Of a stretch of 34,903 nucleotides of DNA, positions 16,181-24,473 are shown piece by piece (within the stretch, counting starts at the first letter, position 1; each line of letters begins with the position of its first letter). A program made the translations under genes and the position numbers. Location: assembly GCA_028285035.1 (NCBI GenBank), contig JANQQF010000063.1:1-34903 (forward strand), written 5' to 3'. Source of the DNA: Phycisphaerae bacterium (lineage in GTDB: Bacteria; Chloroflexota; Anaerolineae; 4572-78; J111). Under the pieces are notes generated by a model. That model ran no database searches. It saw nothing but the letters and a program-made list of their open reading frames with translations, and was not told the DNA's origin.

Positions 16181-16915
16181 CTAATTTACAATAATAATTG
16201 AGTCGGCCACTAAGACACCGTTGGCTCGGAGTAGGCCTATCACCGCAATGGTGTCACCTTCTTGTGCCGAGGCTGGGGCCGTAAGATCATCAGGAATGAG
16301 AATTGGATGTCCCTCAACCACCCAGACGGTCTCACCTTTTGTTTCAAGAATGCCCTGGAAATCAACCACAGCGACCCGATTTTGAGCCATCAACTGCTCG
16401 ACTTCATCCAGACGTTCTTGGCTAAATTGATTTGATAAAGTATCGGCTTGTTCTGGGTCAAATGTAAAGGTCAAACGAATTGTCTCACCGCTCCGCTTAA
16501 CTGGATATAAAGTATCACCGGGCAAGGCATCGACGGCTAACACATTGAGTAATATAAAAATCATAGCCAAGGTTAAGATAATGGTGATTGCGACAGTGAC
16601 CAAATCGTTGAGTATCGCTTCACGGGTGAGGCGCCGCCGGATGACCCGGAAAAATGTGCTGGTACGGGCCCCTAACCCAGGATGAGGTAGGGCCGGTAGC
16701 TCTGTTACCTGTTTTATATACTCAGCCCGTAAATCCTCTTTTTGTTGGACTGGGGCTAAACTGGGGTCCGGATCAGTGAGCAACATTGAGGCAAACAGAA
16801 GTGGCCGCAATTCGTCAGCATATTCTGGCACTTCGGTCAAAATTTCATCCAGAGGCACACCAGCCTGCATCGCAGAGATGCATTCATCGAGGATGGACTC
16901 AAAGCTGTCGGTCAT
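16181..16915 (-). CDS. Membrane anti-sigma-like protein (DUF5667 type)
   Basis: This 244-residue protein has a cytoplasmic N-terminal part (1-100) with a short leucine-rich region around LDEILTEVPEYADELRPLL. One membrane helix spans about 105-128. The outer part begins with ALPGDTLYPVKRSGETIRL (130-148), the hallmark of DUF5667 proteins, followed by a helical FDPEQADTLSNQFSQERLDEV segment. The C-terminal 60 residues look like a small beta domain (DUF5666-like). The start codon overlaps the end of the ECF sigma gene by 4 bases, so the two are translationally coupled. This arrangement is usual for a sigma factor and its membrane-held inhibitor; the inhibitory role is inferred from context. Confidence 0.75.
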   Translation of the reverse strand: MTDSFESILDECISAMQAGVPLDEILTEVPEYADELRPLLFASMLLTDPDPSLAPVQQKEDLRAEYIKQVTELPALPHPGLGARTSTFFRVIRRRLTREAILNDLVTVAITIILTLAMIFILLNVLAVDALPGDTLYPVKRSGETIRLTFTFDPEQADTLSNQFSQERLDEVEQLMAQNRVAVVDFQGILETKGETVWVVEGHPILIPDDLTAPASAQEGDTIAVIGLLRANGVLVADSIIIVN

Positions 16916-17565
16916 ACGGCACCTCGCTGATCGGGGATAAATCGGGCTAGCGAGGCCAAGGCTCGGTGTTGTAGGGCTTTGACTGCCCCAACCGACTTTT
17001 CCATAATCTCAGCAGTTTCAGCCAAGCTGAGTTCCTGCCCAAAGCGTAAGGTAATCACGTGCTGTTGCTCTTCAGTGAGTTGTGAAATGGCCTCCCGTAA
17101 AATGGGGCCGAGTTGCGCCAAATGGGCTTGGTGCATCAATGACGGCTCATCTGATACCAAATCTTCGACCAAGGCCACCGTGCGGCCTTTTTGCTTGATG
17201 TGATCGACAGCCAAATTTCGGGCCACTGTGTAAAGCCAGCCGGAGAGCGAGGTCTTAGGGGGGCGACCATTTTTGAGGGCTTTGACCAAGGCTAAAAAAA
17301 CCTCACCAGCCAAATCAGCCGCTACCTCGGACTCGCTAATACGGTAGTTGATGTAACGGTAAATCTGGTCAAAATATCGATCATAGACCTCAGCCAAGGC
17401 TTGCTGGTCCTGACGTTGTATTCGCTCTAACAGAGTTTTGGTATCATCCACAGCGGATGAGTCCTTTCGTCCTGAAACACGCGCCAAATGACCTGATTGA
17501 TTTGCGCGTGTTTCAGTGCGTGTTGTTTGAACAAATTGTAAAGGTCGCTGTGTGTGCTCGACCAT
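16912..17565 (-). CDS. ECF-type RNA polymerase sigma-70 factor
   Basis: Region 2 is visible as LAEVYDRYFDQIYRYINYRI with GWLYTVARNLAVDHIKQKGR, and region 4 as LTEEQQHVITLRFGQELSLAETAEIMEKSVGAVKALQHRAL, a standard helix-turn-helix. Region 1.1 is absent, as expected for ECF factors. It directs RNA polymerase to promoters of its own regulon. The ATG at 17565 gives 217 residues with an unusual 40-residue N-terminal extension. A GTG at 17451, preceded by AAGGA about 10 bases away, would give about 179 residues, the usual ECF length. A perfect 13-bp inverted repeat lies between these two starts. The membrane anti-sigma-like gene overlaps its end by 4 bases. Confidence 0.88.
   Translation of the reverse strand: MVEHTQRPLQFVQTTRTETRANQSGHLARVSGRKDSSAVDDTKTLLERIQRQDQQALAEVYDRYFDQIYRYINYRISESEVAADLAGEVFLALVKALKNGRPPKTSLSGWLYTVARNLAVDHIKQKGRTVALVEDLVSDEPSLMHQAHLAQLGPILREAISQLTEEQQHVITLRFGQELSLAETAEIMEKSVGAVKALQHRALASLARFIPDQRGAV
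17472..17516. promoter_or_regulatory. Perfect 13-bp inverted repeat at the 5' end of the sigma factor gene
   Basis: CTGAAACACGCGC (17472-17484) pairs exactly with 17504-17516 across 19 bases. It lies in the doubtful N-terminal extension of the sigma factor. If translation starts at the GTG at 17451, this would be a strong 5' UTR hairpin or operator. Confidence 0.5.
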
Positions 17566-17779
17566 CTGTGTTCATCACCCAATACAGCTTACGAAAAACC
17601 TACTGTTTCAATCCATTCGTAACCCGTAAATCGTAAATCAAGATAGCTTCTTAATATAGTCTGCTATTGCAGGATCAGGATATGGGTTAGGATGATGATG
17701 TTGTCATAAAACGATACCACGCTTTTAGGTGAGGATCAATTTTTGTACTGCTAGGGGCGCAGGTTAATTGTATTTCCCC

Positions 17780-17808
17780 TTGTTCTCAGAGAACGCTTGT
17801 GCTAAAAT
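17780..17808 (+). promoter_or_regulatory. Possible topA promoter with overlapping palindrome
   Basis: TTGTTC (17780-17785) and TAAAAT (17803-17808) are 17 bases apart, 28 bases before the topA start. GTTCTC-A-GAGAAC (17782-17794) is a perfect palindrome over the -35 and spacer, a position suited to a repressor. Confidence 0.4.
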
Positions 17809-17835
17809 TATGTAAATTCAAGTCGAAGTAGGCCA

Positions 17836-19887
17836 ATGGCGAAAAAACTTCTAATTGTCGAGTCAGCCAAAAAAGCCCGAACTATCAAAGGGATGTTGGG
17901 TTCAGATTTTGTGGTAAAAGCCACCAGCGGGCATATCTTGGAAATGCCTCGGGATGATTTGCATGTAAATCTTCAAGACTTTACCCCGACGCTCTATATG
18001 ATTCGGGGCAAAGGCAAGAAGATGACCGAATTGCAACAGGCAGCAGCAAGTGCCGAGGCGGTTTATCTGGCCACGGATATGGACCGGGAGGGGGAAGCGA
18101 TTGCCCAACACGTGGCCTCTCGTCTGGGGCGCGGGGTAATGGATAAGGTGCAACGCATCACGTTTACAGCCATCACTCAGGCGGATGTGCGGGCGGCTTT
18201 GGCCTCGCCCCGTCAGATTGATCGACGCTTGGTTGAAGCCCAAACCGCCCGACGGGTGACCGATCGTTTGGTGGGTTATATGGTTAGTCCGGTGCTATGG
18301 AAGGGTCTGACTGGCGTGCGAGGCTTATCAGCCGGGCGGGTGCAATCACCCGCCCTGTATTTGGTGGTGGCCCGTGAGCGGGAAATCCGGGCCTTTGTTC
18401 CTGAGGAGTGGTGGAGTATTGAGGCGGAGTTGAGCAAACAACAGCCGAAGAAGCCAGAAGATGCCCGTAAATTCTGGGCGACCTTGTTCAAAATCAAAGG
18501 GAAGAAGCCAGAGCTGAAAACACAGGCGGATGCTGATAAAATCGTGGCTGATTTGGAGGGAGCGGCTTGGCGGGTGCAACGTGTTGAACAGGGCACCCGT
18601 ACCCGCAAGCCCTATCCGCCCTTTACAACCGACTCCCTGCAACAGGCGGCCTCCAGCCAACTCGGTTTTAACCCCCGCTTGACGATGAAGATTGCTCAAG
18701 AGCTGTATGAAGGGGTGAAGCTCGGTGAAGGGAAAGCGGTCGGCTTGATCACCTACATTCGAACCGACAGCGTGGCGGTGGCCCCTGAAGCACAACAAGA
18801 AGCGCGTGAGATTGTTACCAAATATTTTGGCGAGAATTACCTGCCCGCCAAGCCACCCATCTATCAGACTCGTGATAAAACGGCCCAAGAAGCCCATGAG
18901 GCCATTCGTCCTGTCGATTCCTGGAAGACTCCCAAAGGCATTGAAGAGTACCTCACCCCTGAACAACACAAATTGTATCGCCTTATCTGGCGTCGATTTA
19001 TCGCCAGCCAGATGAAACCAGCGGTGTATGATACCATCATAGTTGATATTGAAACGTTGATTAAAAATAGCCTGACGGTCTATCTGTTTCGGGCGAGGGG
19101 GAGCACGCTGCGTTTTGCTGGATTCCTAAAGGTATACGGAGTCGATGCTGATGCGGAAGCAGCACGCACGGCCAAGAAGAAAGAAGGGAAGCCCGAAGCT
19201 GGTGAGGAAAATGAGATGATGCCGCCTTTAGTAAAAGGCGAGCTGTTGGATCTACATCAACTCCTACCCAAGCAGCATTTCACCCAGCCTCCCAAGCGTT
19301 ACACTGAAGCCCAACTGATTGGAGCTTTGAAAAAATTAGGCTTGGGTCGCCCCAGCACCTACGCCACAATTGTCGAGACCCTGAAGGACCGGCGTTATGT
19401 CGGCGTTGAGAAAAAGCGGCTTTATCCCACCGAGCTTGGCTTTCAGGTATGTGAATTGCTTGAACAGCACGTGGAAATGGCTGTTGATGTGAGCTTCACT
19501 GCCCGCATGGAGACGGATTTGGATCGGATTGCCCGAGGCGAGGTGCCACGTCTGGCTGTGATGCGCGAATTTTATGGCCCTTTCAAAGAAACGGTCGACC
19601 AAGCCCTGACCGCTGCGGCGATGAATCGACAGCCTGCGGCCCAAGTTGCCCCAGCCAGACGTGGCAAGTACAGCAAGAGAAAAAAGCGGAGTGCCACGCG
19701 TGGGAAAAAGAAGACGACCTCGACTAAAAAATCGACCACCAACAATCTGCCCACCTCTGAAAAAGCCGGGCAGCCTTGTCCACAATGTCAGTCGGGCGAG
19801 TTGACTGTGAAAAGCGGTAAGTTTGGGGCGTTTCTTGGTTGCTCTCGTTTTTCGGAGGGGTGCCGGTTTACGGAGAAAATGAATTAA
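17836..19887 (+). CDS. topA: DNA topoisomerase I (type IA)
   Basis: The 683-residue enzyme relaxes negative supercoils by cutting one strand through a tyrosine link. The TOPRIM domain starts at LLIVESAKKARTI (about 5-17) and includes the acidic metal site TDMDREGEA. The central domain has LSAGRVQSPAL and the active-site ITYIRTDS with Tyr307, followed by the toroid region with LGRPSTYATI. A lysine/threonine-rich linker (about 620-645) leads to a four-cysteine zinc ribbon, CPQCQSGEL with GCSRFSEGC, at the very end. Many TopA proteins carry several such ribbons, so this is a short form. It has its own promoter region and no operon partner. Confidence 0.95.
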   Translation: MAKKLLIVESAKKARTIKGMLGSDFVVKATSGHILEMPRDDLHVNLQDFTPTLYMIRGKGKKMTELQQAAASAEAVYLATDMDREGEAIAQHVASRLGRGVMDKVQRITFTAITQADVRAALASPRQIDRRLVEAQTARRVTDRLVGYMVSPVLWKGLTGVRGLSAGRVQSPALYLVVAREREIRAFVPEEWWSIEAELSKQQPKKPEDARKFWATLFKIKGKKPELKTQADADKIVADLEGAAWRVQRVEQGTRTRKPYPPFTTDSLQQAASSQLGFNPRLTMKIAQELYEGVKLGEGKAVGLITYIRTDSVAVAPEAQQEAREIVTKYFGENYLPAKPPIYQTRDKTAQEAHEAIRPVDSWKTPKGIEEYLTPEQHKLYRLIWRRFIASQMKPAVYDTIIVDIETLIKNSLTVYLFRARGSTLRFAGFLKVYGVDADAEAARTAKKKEGKPEAGEENEMMPPLVKGELLDLHQLLPKQHFTQPPKRYTEAQLIGALKKLGLGRPSTYATIVETLKDRRYVGVEKKRLYPTELGFQVCELLEQHVEMAVDVSFTARMETDLDRIARGEVPRLAVMREFYGPFKETVDQALTAAAMNRQPAAQVAPARRGKYSKRKKRSATRGKKKTTSTKKSTTNNLPTSEKAGQPCPQCQSGELTVKSGKFGAFLGCSRFSEGCRFTEKMN

Positions 19888-19923
19888 TTGTGGATTGTAG
19901 CCTGAGCGAAATTTCTAGAGATA

Positions 19924-19934
19924 TGTCATTTCGA
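19924..19934. repeat. TGTCATTTCGA repeat end, degenerate copy
   Basis: TGTCATTTCGA at 19924-19934 is identical to both ends of the inverted-repeat element at 34754-34865. Only one end is recognisable here, so it looks like a decayed copy after the topA stop. Confidence 0.4.
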
Positions 19935-19981
19935 AAAAAATGAAACCTCTGTGGGCTTTTACAAAAAGAAACATCGGACCA

Positions 19982-20060
19982 TGTCACTCCCGCCTGCTTT
20001 TGGTCCACTGCTCGTTGCCTTCAGCCAGTGGATACCCGACAACTTCATTCGGGTATGACA
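19982..20060. repeat. Inverted-repeat element between topA and the nitrilase gene
   Basis: TGTCACTCCCGC at the left end matches the reverse complement of the right end at 9 of 12 positions. Inside is a perfect hairpin, ATACCCGA (20032-20039) with TCGGGTAT (20049-20056). It lies between two convergent genes and may add to termination. Confidence 0.45.
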
Positions 20061-20131
20061 TAAATTAACCAGCTTCTTGGGAGAAGTACTGCGTTGTGTA
20101 TATAGATAATTTAGCCCTTTTTGTGACCTTG

Positions 20132-20977
20132 TCACACTTCCACAATCTTCCCATAGACTTCAGGGCGGCGTTGACGGAGTAGTGGGAACAGCCGCCGCCA
20201 TTCGCTGAAGAGGGCGGGGTCGAGATCGGCGAAGATGACTTCGGTTTGGTCCCGACTGGCCTCGGCGATAATTTTGCCCATTGGATCGCAAATGAAGCTG
20301 CTACCATAAAACTCGACGCCTTCTGTTCCTGTGCGGTTCGCTGCCGCGATGTACACTCCATTTGCGATGGCTTGACCCCGCATTACGGTTTGCCATGAGT
20401 CCTTGGTGTCTACATCTGGATTGGTTGGTTCTGAACCGATAGCCGTCGGATAAAAAATCATTTCGGCTCCATTCAAGGCACAGATGCGTGATAATTCGGG
20501 AAACCACTGATCATAACAGGTGGGCACAGCCAGTTTGACGGATTCCAAATCGTGAATGGGAAATTGATCGCTGCCTCCAAAAAAGTGATCCTCGTGATAG
20601 CCATCTCCTTGTGGAATATGGACCTTGCGGGTGTACGCCACTAACTCTCCCGCCGGATTGTGAATGGTTGCAGTGTCGTAATACACCTCGGGATCATCTG
20701 TCTTTTCAAAGATGCTCCCAACCACGAAGACTTTATTATCACGGGCCAAACTACCGATAACCTCGTCGGTTGGCCCACCGTGCAACGGTTCAGCCCAGTC
20801 ATAACCACTCTTGTCTAGTGTGCTGGCAAAGTAAGGCGATAGGGTGAACTCTTGAAGACAAATAAGATCAGCGCCACCTTCGGCGGCTTGTTTGACCAGT
20901 TGACGATAGGTTTTGACCATAGCTTGGCGATCACCAGGCCAGTGAGTTTGAGCTAAAGCAATTCGACTAGGTTGCAT
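20132..20977 (-). CDS. Nitrilase-superfamily amidohydrolase, N-carbamoylputrescine amidase-like
   Basis: The 281-residue enzyme has the complete nitrilase triad: Glu43 in LICLQEF, Lys118 in YTRKVHIP and Cys154 in PTCYDQWFPE. CYDQWFPE with HEDHFFGGSDQF is close to N-carbamoylputrescine amidases (AguB), which release putrescine, CO2 and ammonia in the agmatine route to polyamines. No agmatine deiminase gene lies nearby, so the assignment rests on motifs alone. I chose the ATG at 20977 because GAGGA lies 7-8 bases before it and the protein then begins in the first beta strand. A longer frame up to 21070 would run into the terminator of the gene upstream. Confidence 0.85.
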   Translation of the reverse strand: MQPSRIALAQTHWPGDRQAMVKTYRQLVKQAAEGGADLICLQEFTLSPYFASTLDKSGYDWAEPLHGGPTDEVIGSLARDNKVFVVGSIFEKTDDPEVYYDTATIHNPAGELVAYTRKVHIPQGDGYHEDHFFGGSDQFPIHDLESVKLAVPTCYDQWFPELSRICALNGAEMIFYPTAIGSEPTNPDVDTKDSWQTVMRGQAIANGVYIAAANRTGTEGVEFYGSSFICDPMGKIIAEASRDQTEVIFADLDPALFSEWRRLFPLLRQRRPEVYGKIVEV

Positions 20978-21027
20978 TAGGGTTTCCTCAAGATTTAATG
21001 TTGAGCAATGATATAACAAGGTTGTGA

Positions 21028-21072
21028 AATAAAAAAATGCCACATTTGGCTTATGTTCCAAATGTGGCATTT
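21028..21072 (-). terminator. Strong rho-independent terminator after the kinase-FHA gene
   Basis: A perfect 15-bp stem (21058-21072 with 21035-21049, arm CCAAATGTGGCATTT) with an 8-base loop is followed on the minus strand by a run of T residues. It ends transcription about 15 bases after the kinase-FHA stop and separates it from the nitrilase gene. Confidence 0.85.
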
Positions 21073-21086
21073 CTCAGGTAAAAAAT

Positions 21087-22373
21087 TTAAGTTTCAGCTG
21101 TGGTGAGGAATAATAAAGAAAGCCGACCACAGCGAATTTCATCGCCGTTGCGCAGCGGTGTTGGCGCGGACCCCGGCTTGATTTTGACGTTGTTGACGTA
21201 AGTGCCGTTGAGGCTGTCTAAATCGTGGATATGCCAGTTGTCATCTTGGCGGCTTAAACGGGCGTGATGGCGTGAGACACCAGCATTGGCCCCCCCTTCT
21301 GGGCCAAGATCAACGTCAGCCACTTTGCCCCGATAGGTACGGCCAATAATCACCTCATCTTGATCTGGGATGTTGATATTAACTTGGCGATTGATCAAGA
21401 AGAGTCTGGCTGATGAAGCGTTGTTTAGTCGTTGATTGAGCTGGCCTGTGTTTGATAGGTCAACCGCAATGCGGGCTGGATCAAGAAGGTCTGTTTTCAT
21501 GGGTTGGATCGGGCGGGTGGGTTTATAAAAGGTTGGTCGGACATCTGAGGAGGCGAGCGTGTCTTTCAGAGCCTTGACCATTTGATCCATGGTTTGGTAA
21601 CGATGCTCTGGTGATTTTTGCATGGCCGTGTTCACAACCAATTCCAAAATCGGTGGACAATCCTGGTTGAATTGTCGGAGTGATGGCACTTGTTCCGAGG
21701 CGTGGGCCATCAAAACTTCATCAGTTGTTGAATAGTCAAAGGGAATACGTCCTGTGACCATCTGAAACAGGACGGCCCCTAACGCATAAATATCAGAACG
21801 TTCATCTAATGGATTTCCGAAAACCTTTTCTGGCGCGAAAAAGGCAACAGCGTTTGCCGGGAGATGCGAGAAATCGGGATCACGATTGATGTGAGGATTG
21901 TCTTGTGGTTTGAAAAATAGATCAAAATCCGTCAAAAGTGGCCAATCAGAACGAGGGATAAGAATATTAGAGGATTTAATATTGGTGTGGATGATACCTT
22001 CTTCATGGGCGTAGGCCACCCCTTCAGCAACGGGGACTAATAAATCGACGGCCTGAATCCAATTGAGGGGTTTGCCCTGAACCGAGTCGGCAATGGTGCC
22101 ACCCTCGACATATTCTGTCACAATATATGGTCGATCGTTCTGCTCACCATAGTCGTACAAAATGATCAGGTTGCGATGACGGAGCTGGGAGACGCCCTGG
22201 GCGCGTTGGAAAAAGAAGGGGAAGGAATCTTTAGCTTGTTTTTCTAAGACCTTAACAGCGACCCAACGCTCCAGATGAGGTTGGTACGATCTGTATACAA
22301 CCGAGGTTGCCCCTTCCCCGATCTGTTTTTTGAGTTCATAGCCACCAATGGTTTTTTCCATCAGATCCATCAT
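21087..22373 (-). CDS. Ser/Thr protein kinase-like protein with C-terminal FHA domain; catalytic loop degenerate (probable pseudokinase)
   Basis: Residues 10-275 have the Pkn-type kinase fold: glycine loop IGEGATSVVY (18-27), ATP lysine Lys41 in VAVKVLEK, APE (180-182) and a helix with DIYALG (194-199). Yet the catalytic loop reads HTNIKSSN (129-136) instead of HRDLKPxN, so the catalytic aspartate is Asn131. DFG is DFD (149-151), and the alpha-C glutamate appears to be Arg57. Phosphotransfer is therefore doubtful, though ATP binding may remain. Residues about 320-428 form an FHA domain with GR (344-345), SRHHA (367-371) and NGTYVN (389-394), which binds phosphothreonine. A role as phospho-dependent scaffold is inferred. 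GGAGGGG precedes the start; the second ATG (22370) is equally possible. Confidence 0.85.
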   Translation of the reverse strand: MMDLMEKTIGGYELKKQIGEGATSVVYRSYQPHLERWVAVKVLEKQAKDSFPFFFQRAQGVSQLRHRNLIILYDYGEQNDRPYIVTEYVEGGTIADSVQGKPLNWIQAVDLLVPVAEGVAYAHEEGIIHTNIKSSNILIPRSDWPLLTDFDLFFKPQDNPHINRDPDFSHLPANAVAFFAPEKVFGNPLDERSDIYALGAVLFQMVTGRIPFDYSTTDEVLMAHASEQVPSLRQFNQDCPPILELVVNTAMQKSPEHRYQTMDQMVKALKDTLASSDVRPTFYKPTRPIQPMKTDLLDPARIAVDLSNTGQLNQRLNNASSARLFLINRQVNINIPDQDEVIIGRTYRGKVADVDLGPEGGANAGVSRHHARLSRQDDNWHIHDLDSLNGTYVNNVKIKPGSAPTPLRNGDEIRCGRLSLLFLTTAET

Positions 22374-22534
22374 AGCCCCTCCAAAACGCCCACGGTCTCA
22401 ATATAACATCAAATAGGAGATTTGGCTAGTGTTCTATACTGATAACAGGCTGAAATGGTAAATTTTTGTTGGTGTCATGTGCTTGTAAAAAGTTATGTTC
22501 TCATTCTAATGTCAGTATAGTAATCTGGGATGAA

Positions 22535-22563
22535 TTCAGACTTGTCATCTTCTGTGGTATAAT
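22535..22563 (+). promoter_or_regulatory. Possible sigma-70 promoter for the gene at 22666
   Basis: TTCAGA (22535-22540) and a consensus TATAAT (22558-22563) are 17 bases apart, about 100 bases before the gene. The rest of the divergent gap 22374-22665 shows nothing else I can name. Confidence 0.4.
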
Positions 22564-22665
22564 GTCCCAAGTAACCAATTTCTATGGAGTTTATAGCATT
22601 TCACCGAACTCTACAAACCCTCCAAACGCTACAAACTCGATACACCCAAATTCTTGAGGTATATT

Positions 22666-23085
22666 ATGACAGAATCTTCCTATTCAAAAGCGATGTTTAC
22701 TGGCTTGATTTTTAACGAAGAGGGCGAGCCGGTTGACTCAACATTTATTGGTACCGAGCCTCATTATGTGATTTTAGATGATGACTTCAAGCGTCATATT
22801 CCAGCTGAAACCGTTGATCGTCAAGTTTTAGAATGGATTCAACAACAGGCTCTCTCAAATAAGGATTTAGTTTCAGAGCAAATTATGGGAATGATGGGCA
22901 AAGATGATCTATTCACCAAGGCGATGATTGACTCCTCGCTCAATAATATGGATCAGGTCATGAACCAAGGGATTCCCGATGACGCCCGAATGATGTTGGG
23001 GATGGTTGGCTTTAAGATTGTGGTTAATGTACACGGTGAGATTGTCAATTTTGATGTACCAGGACAAGAGCTACCTGAAGAATAA
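22666..23085 (+). CDS. Conserved-looking protein of unknown function
   Basis: I do not recognise this 139-residue protein. It is acidic and soluble, with no signal peptide or membrane helix. An N-terminal beta-rich part (MFTGLIFNEEGEPVDSTFIG, then HYVILDDDF) is followed by a helical middle (RQVLEWIQQQA to MDQVMNQG) and a C-terminal strand pair (FKIVVNVHGEIVNFDVPG). The repeated theme of a residue pair after a strand suggests two similar beta units around a helical core. The ATG at 22666 is chosen because GAGGT stands 6 bases before it. It has its own promoter and stands about 120 bases before the xdhC-like genes, without evident functional link. Confidence 0.65.
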   Translation: MTESSYSKAMFTGLIFNEEGEPVDSTFIGTEPHYVILDDDFKRHIPAETVDRQVLEWIQQQALSNKDLVSEQIMGMMGKDDLFTKAMIDSSLNNMDQVMNQGIPDDARMMLGMVGFKIVVNVHGEIVNFDVPGQELPEE

Positions 23086-23204
23086 CTAATTGTGAAGTAG
23101 TATTGATCTAAGGCTTTTATCCGTGTTCTTCCCAACCCGTGTTTAGTATTTTAACTATGATCTTTCCAAAGCGAGTTTGCAGGAAATTATAAGGGAAATC
23201 ATCT

Positions 23205-23528
23205 ATGGAAAATAAGAAGAATTTTTATCAAGCCCTGAAAAAAGTGAGTGATGAAACGTCTGTGGCTGTGGCGACCATTGTCGAGGTACGAGGGTCGGTG
23301 CCCCGTGAACTGGGCACCAAAATGATAATTCACCCCCTCGGCCAGCATTACGGCACGGTTGGTGGCGGTTGTGGTGAGGCCGATGTTATTCGGATTGGCC
23401 TGGATGTGATTGACACTGGCCAGCCCCAAATGATTGAGGTTGATTTGACCGAGGATATCACCATGGAAAGCCTCGGCGTTTGTGGCGGGATCATGAACGT
23501 CTACATTGAGCGATGGGACAATGGCTGA
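23205..23528 (+). CDS. XdhC/CoxI family protein, N-terminal domain only
   Basis: The 107 residues correspond to the N-terminal XdhC_CoxI domain: VATIVEVRGSVPRELGTKM, then GTVGGGCGEADVI and GVCGGIMNVYIE at the end. Proteins of this family help insert or sulfurate the molybdenum cofactor of xanthine and aldehyde/CO dehydrogenases. The partner Rossmann-like domain is encoded by the next gene in another frame, with an 8-base overlap (23521-23528), so translation is coupled. In many bacteria both parts are one chain. No molybdenum hydroxylase gene is in the window. The ribosome binding site is weak. Confidence 0.85.
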   Translation: MENKKNFYQALKKVSDETSVAVATIVEVRGSVPRELGTKMIIHPLGQHYGTVGGGCGEADVIRIGLDVIDTGQPQMIEVDLTEDITMESLGVCGGIMNVYIERWDNG

Positions 23529-24339
23529 GCGGATTTTAGATGAGTTGATTGCCTCTGTTGAATATCAAGAGGCAGTGGCGTTGGTCACGGCTGTTAAGGC
23601 GACGGGTGACTATGTCAATTTTTTGGGTAAACGGGCCTTGGTTTGGCTCGACAAGCCCCCTTCTGGCGACCTTATTCTCGAACGCCTCCATGCCGATGCC
23701 TTGTCCGAAACCCGCCAATGTCTCTTCCAGCGTCGCCCCCAATTACTTCAATACCAAGATCATACTGGTGAAGTCCAGCTTTTTATCGAGGTTCAGCGTC
23801 GTCCGCCAACCCTTCTTATTGTCGGGGCAGGACATATCGCCCTTCCTTTAGCTCGGTTGGGCAAAATGATCAATTTTGAGGTGGTGGTCTTGGATGACCG
23901 CGCAAACTTTGCCAATAAGCGCCGCTTTCCTATGGCTGATCAAGTGTTGGCTCAGCCCTTTCAGGAGACCTTACGTGAGTGGCCCATCGATAATGACACC
24001 TATATTGTTCTCGTTACTCGTGGTCATAGCCACGATGTTGAATGTTTGCTCGAGGTGATCGATTCACCCGCTCGTTACATCGGCCTGATTGGCAGCAAAC
24101 GCCGCGTCAAGGCCGTCTTCGAGCTTCTGGAACACGAACAGGGCCTCGACCCCGCTAAATTTGAGCGTGTGTACGCCCCCATTGGCCTCGATATCGGGGC
24201 CGAAAGCCCCGCTGAAATCGGCATCTGCATCATCGCCGAAATCATCAACATCTATCGCGGGGGGCGGGCTTCCTCCCTCTCCGATGCCCTGCGTGAGAAT
24301 AAACGATTGCCGTTGCATCCGGCGCGGGTAAAACCCTAA
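23521..24339 (+). CDS. XdhC family protein, C-terminal Rossmann-like domain
   Basis: The 272-residue protein starts with a region like the linker between the two XdhC domains (AVALVTAVKATGDYV, GKRALVW), then carries the XdhC_C domain. Its dinucleotide-type motif is LLIVGAGHIALPLARL, followed by VVVLDDRANFANKRRFP, VLVTRGHSHDVECL, YIGLIGSKRRV and APIGLDIGAESPAEIGICI, all typical of the family. It most likely acts with the preceding 107-residue protein in maturing a molybdenum hydroxylase. The ATG at 23521 overlaps the previous stop, and the frame's upstream extension is only five codons. A terminator follows at 24417. Confidence 0.88.
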   Translation: MAERILDELIASVEYQEAVALVTAVKATGDYVNFLGKRALVWLDKPPSGDLILERLHADALSETRQCLFQRRPQLLQYQDHTGEVQLFIEVQRRPPTLLIVGAGHIALPLARLGKMINFEVVVLDDRANFANKRRFPMADQVLAQPFQETLREWPIDNDTYIVLVTRGHSHDVECLLEVIDSPARYIGLIGSKRRVKAVFELLEHEQGLDPAKFERVYAPIGLDIGAESPAEIGICIIAEIINIYRGGRASSLSDALRENKRLPLHPARVKP

Positions 24340-24416
24340 CCTCCGCCTTCTTTTGTTCTAAATCCATTTGCCTAAATAATCATCCTTCGCTACTATACGA
24401 TGCTGATTATGTTGTG

Positions 24417-24460
24417 TGGGAACTTCCATTGCTCGATTGACAGAAGTTCCCATTTGTTTG
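24417..24460 (+). terminator. Rho-independent terminator after the xdhC-like pair
   Basis: TGGGAACTTC (24417-24426) pairs perfectly with GAAGTTCCCA (24443-24452), followed by the T-rich TTTGTTTG. It closes the transcription unit about 80 bases after the stop at 24339. Confidence 0.7.
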
Positions 24461-24473
24461 TCAGGAAATGTTA

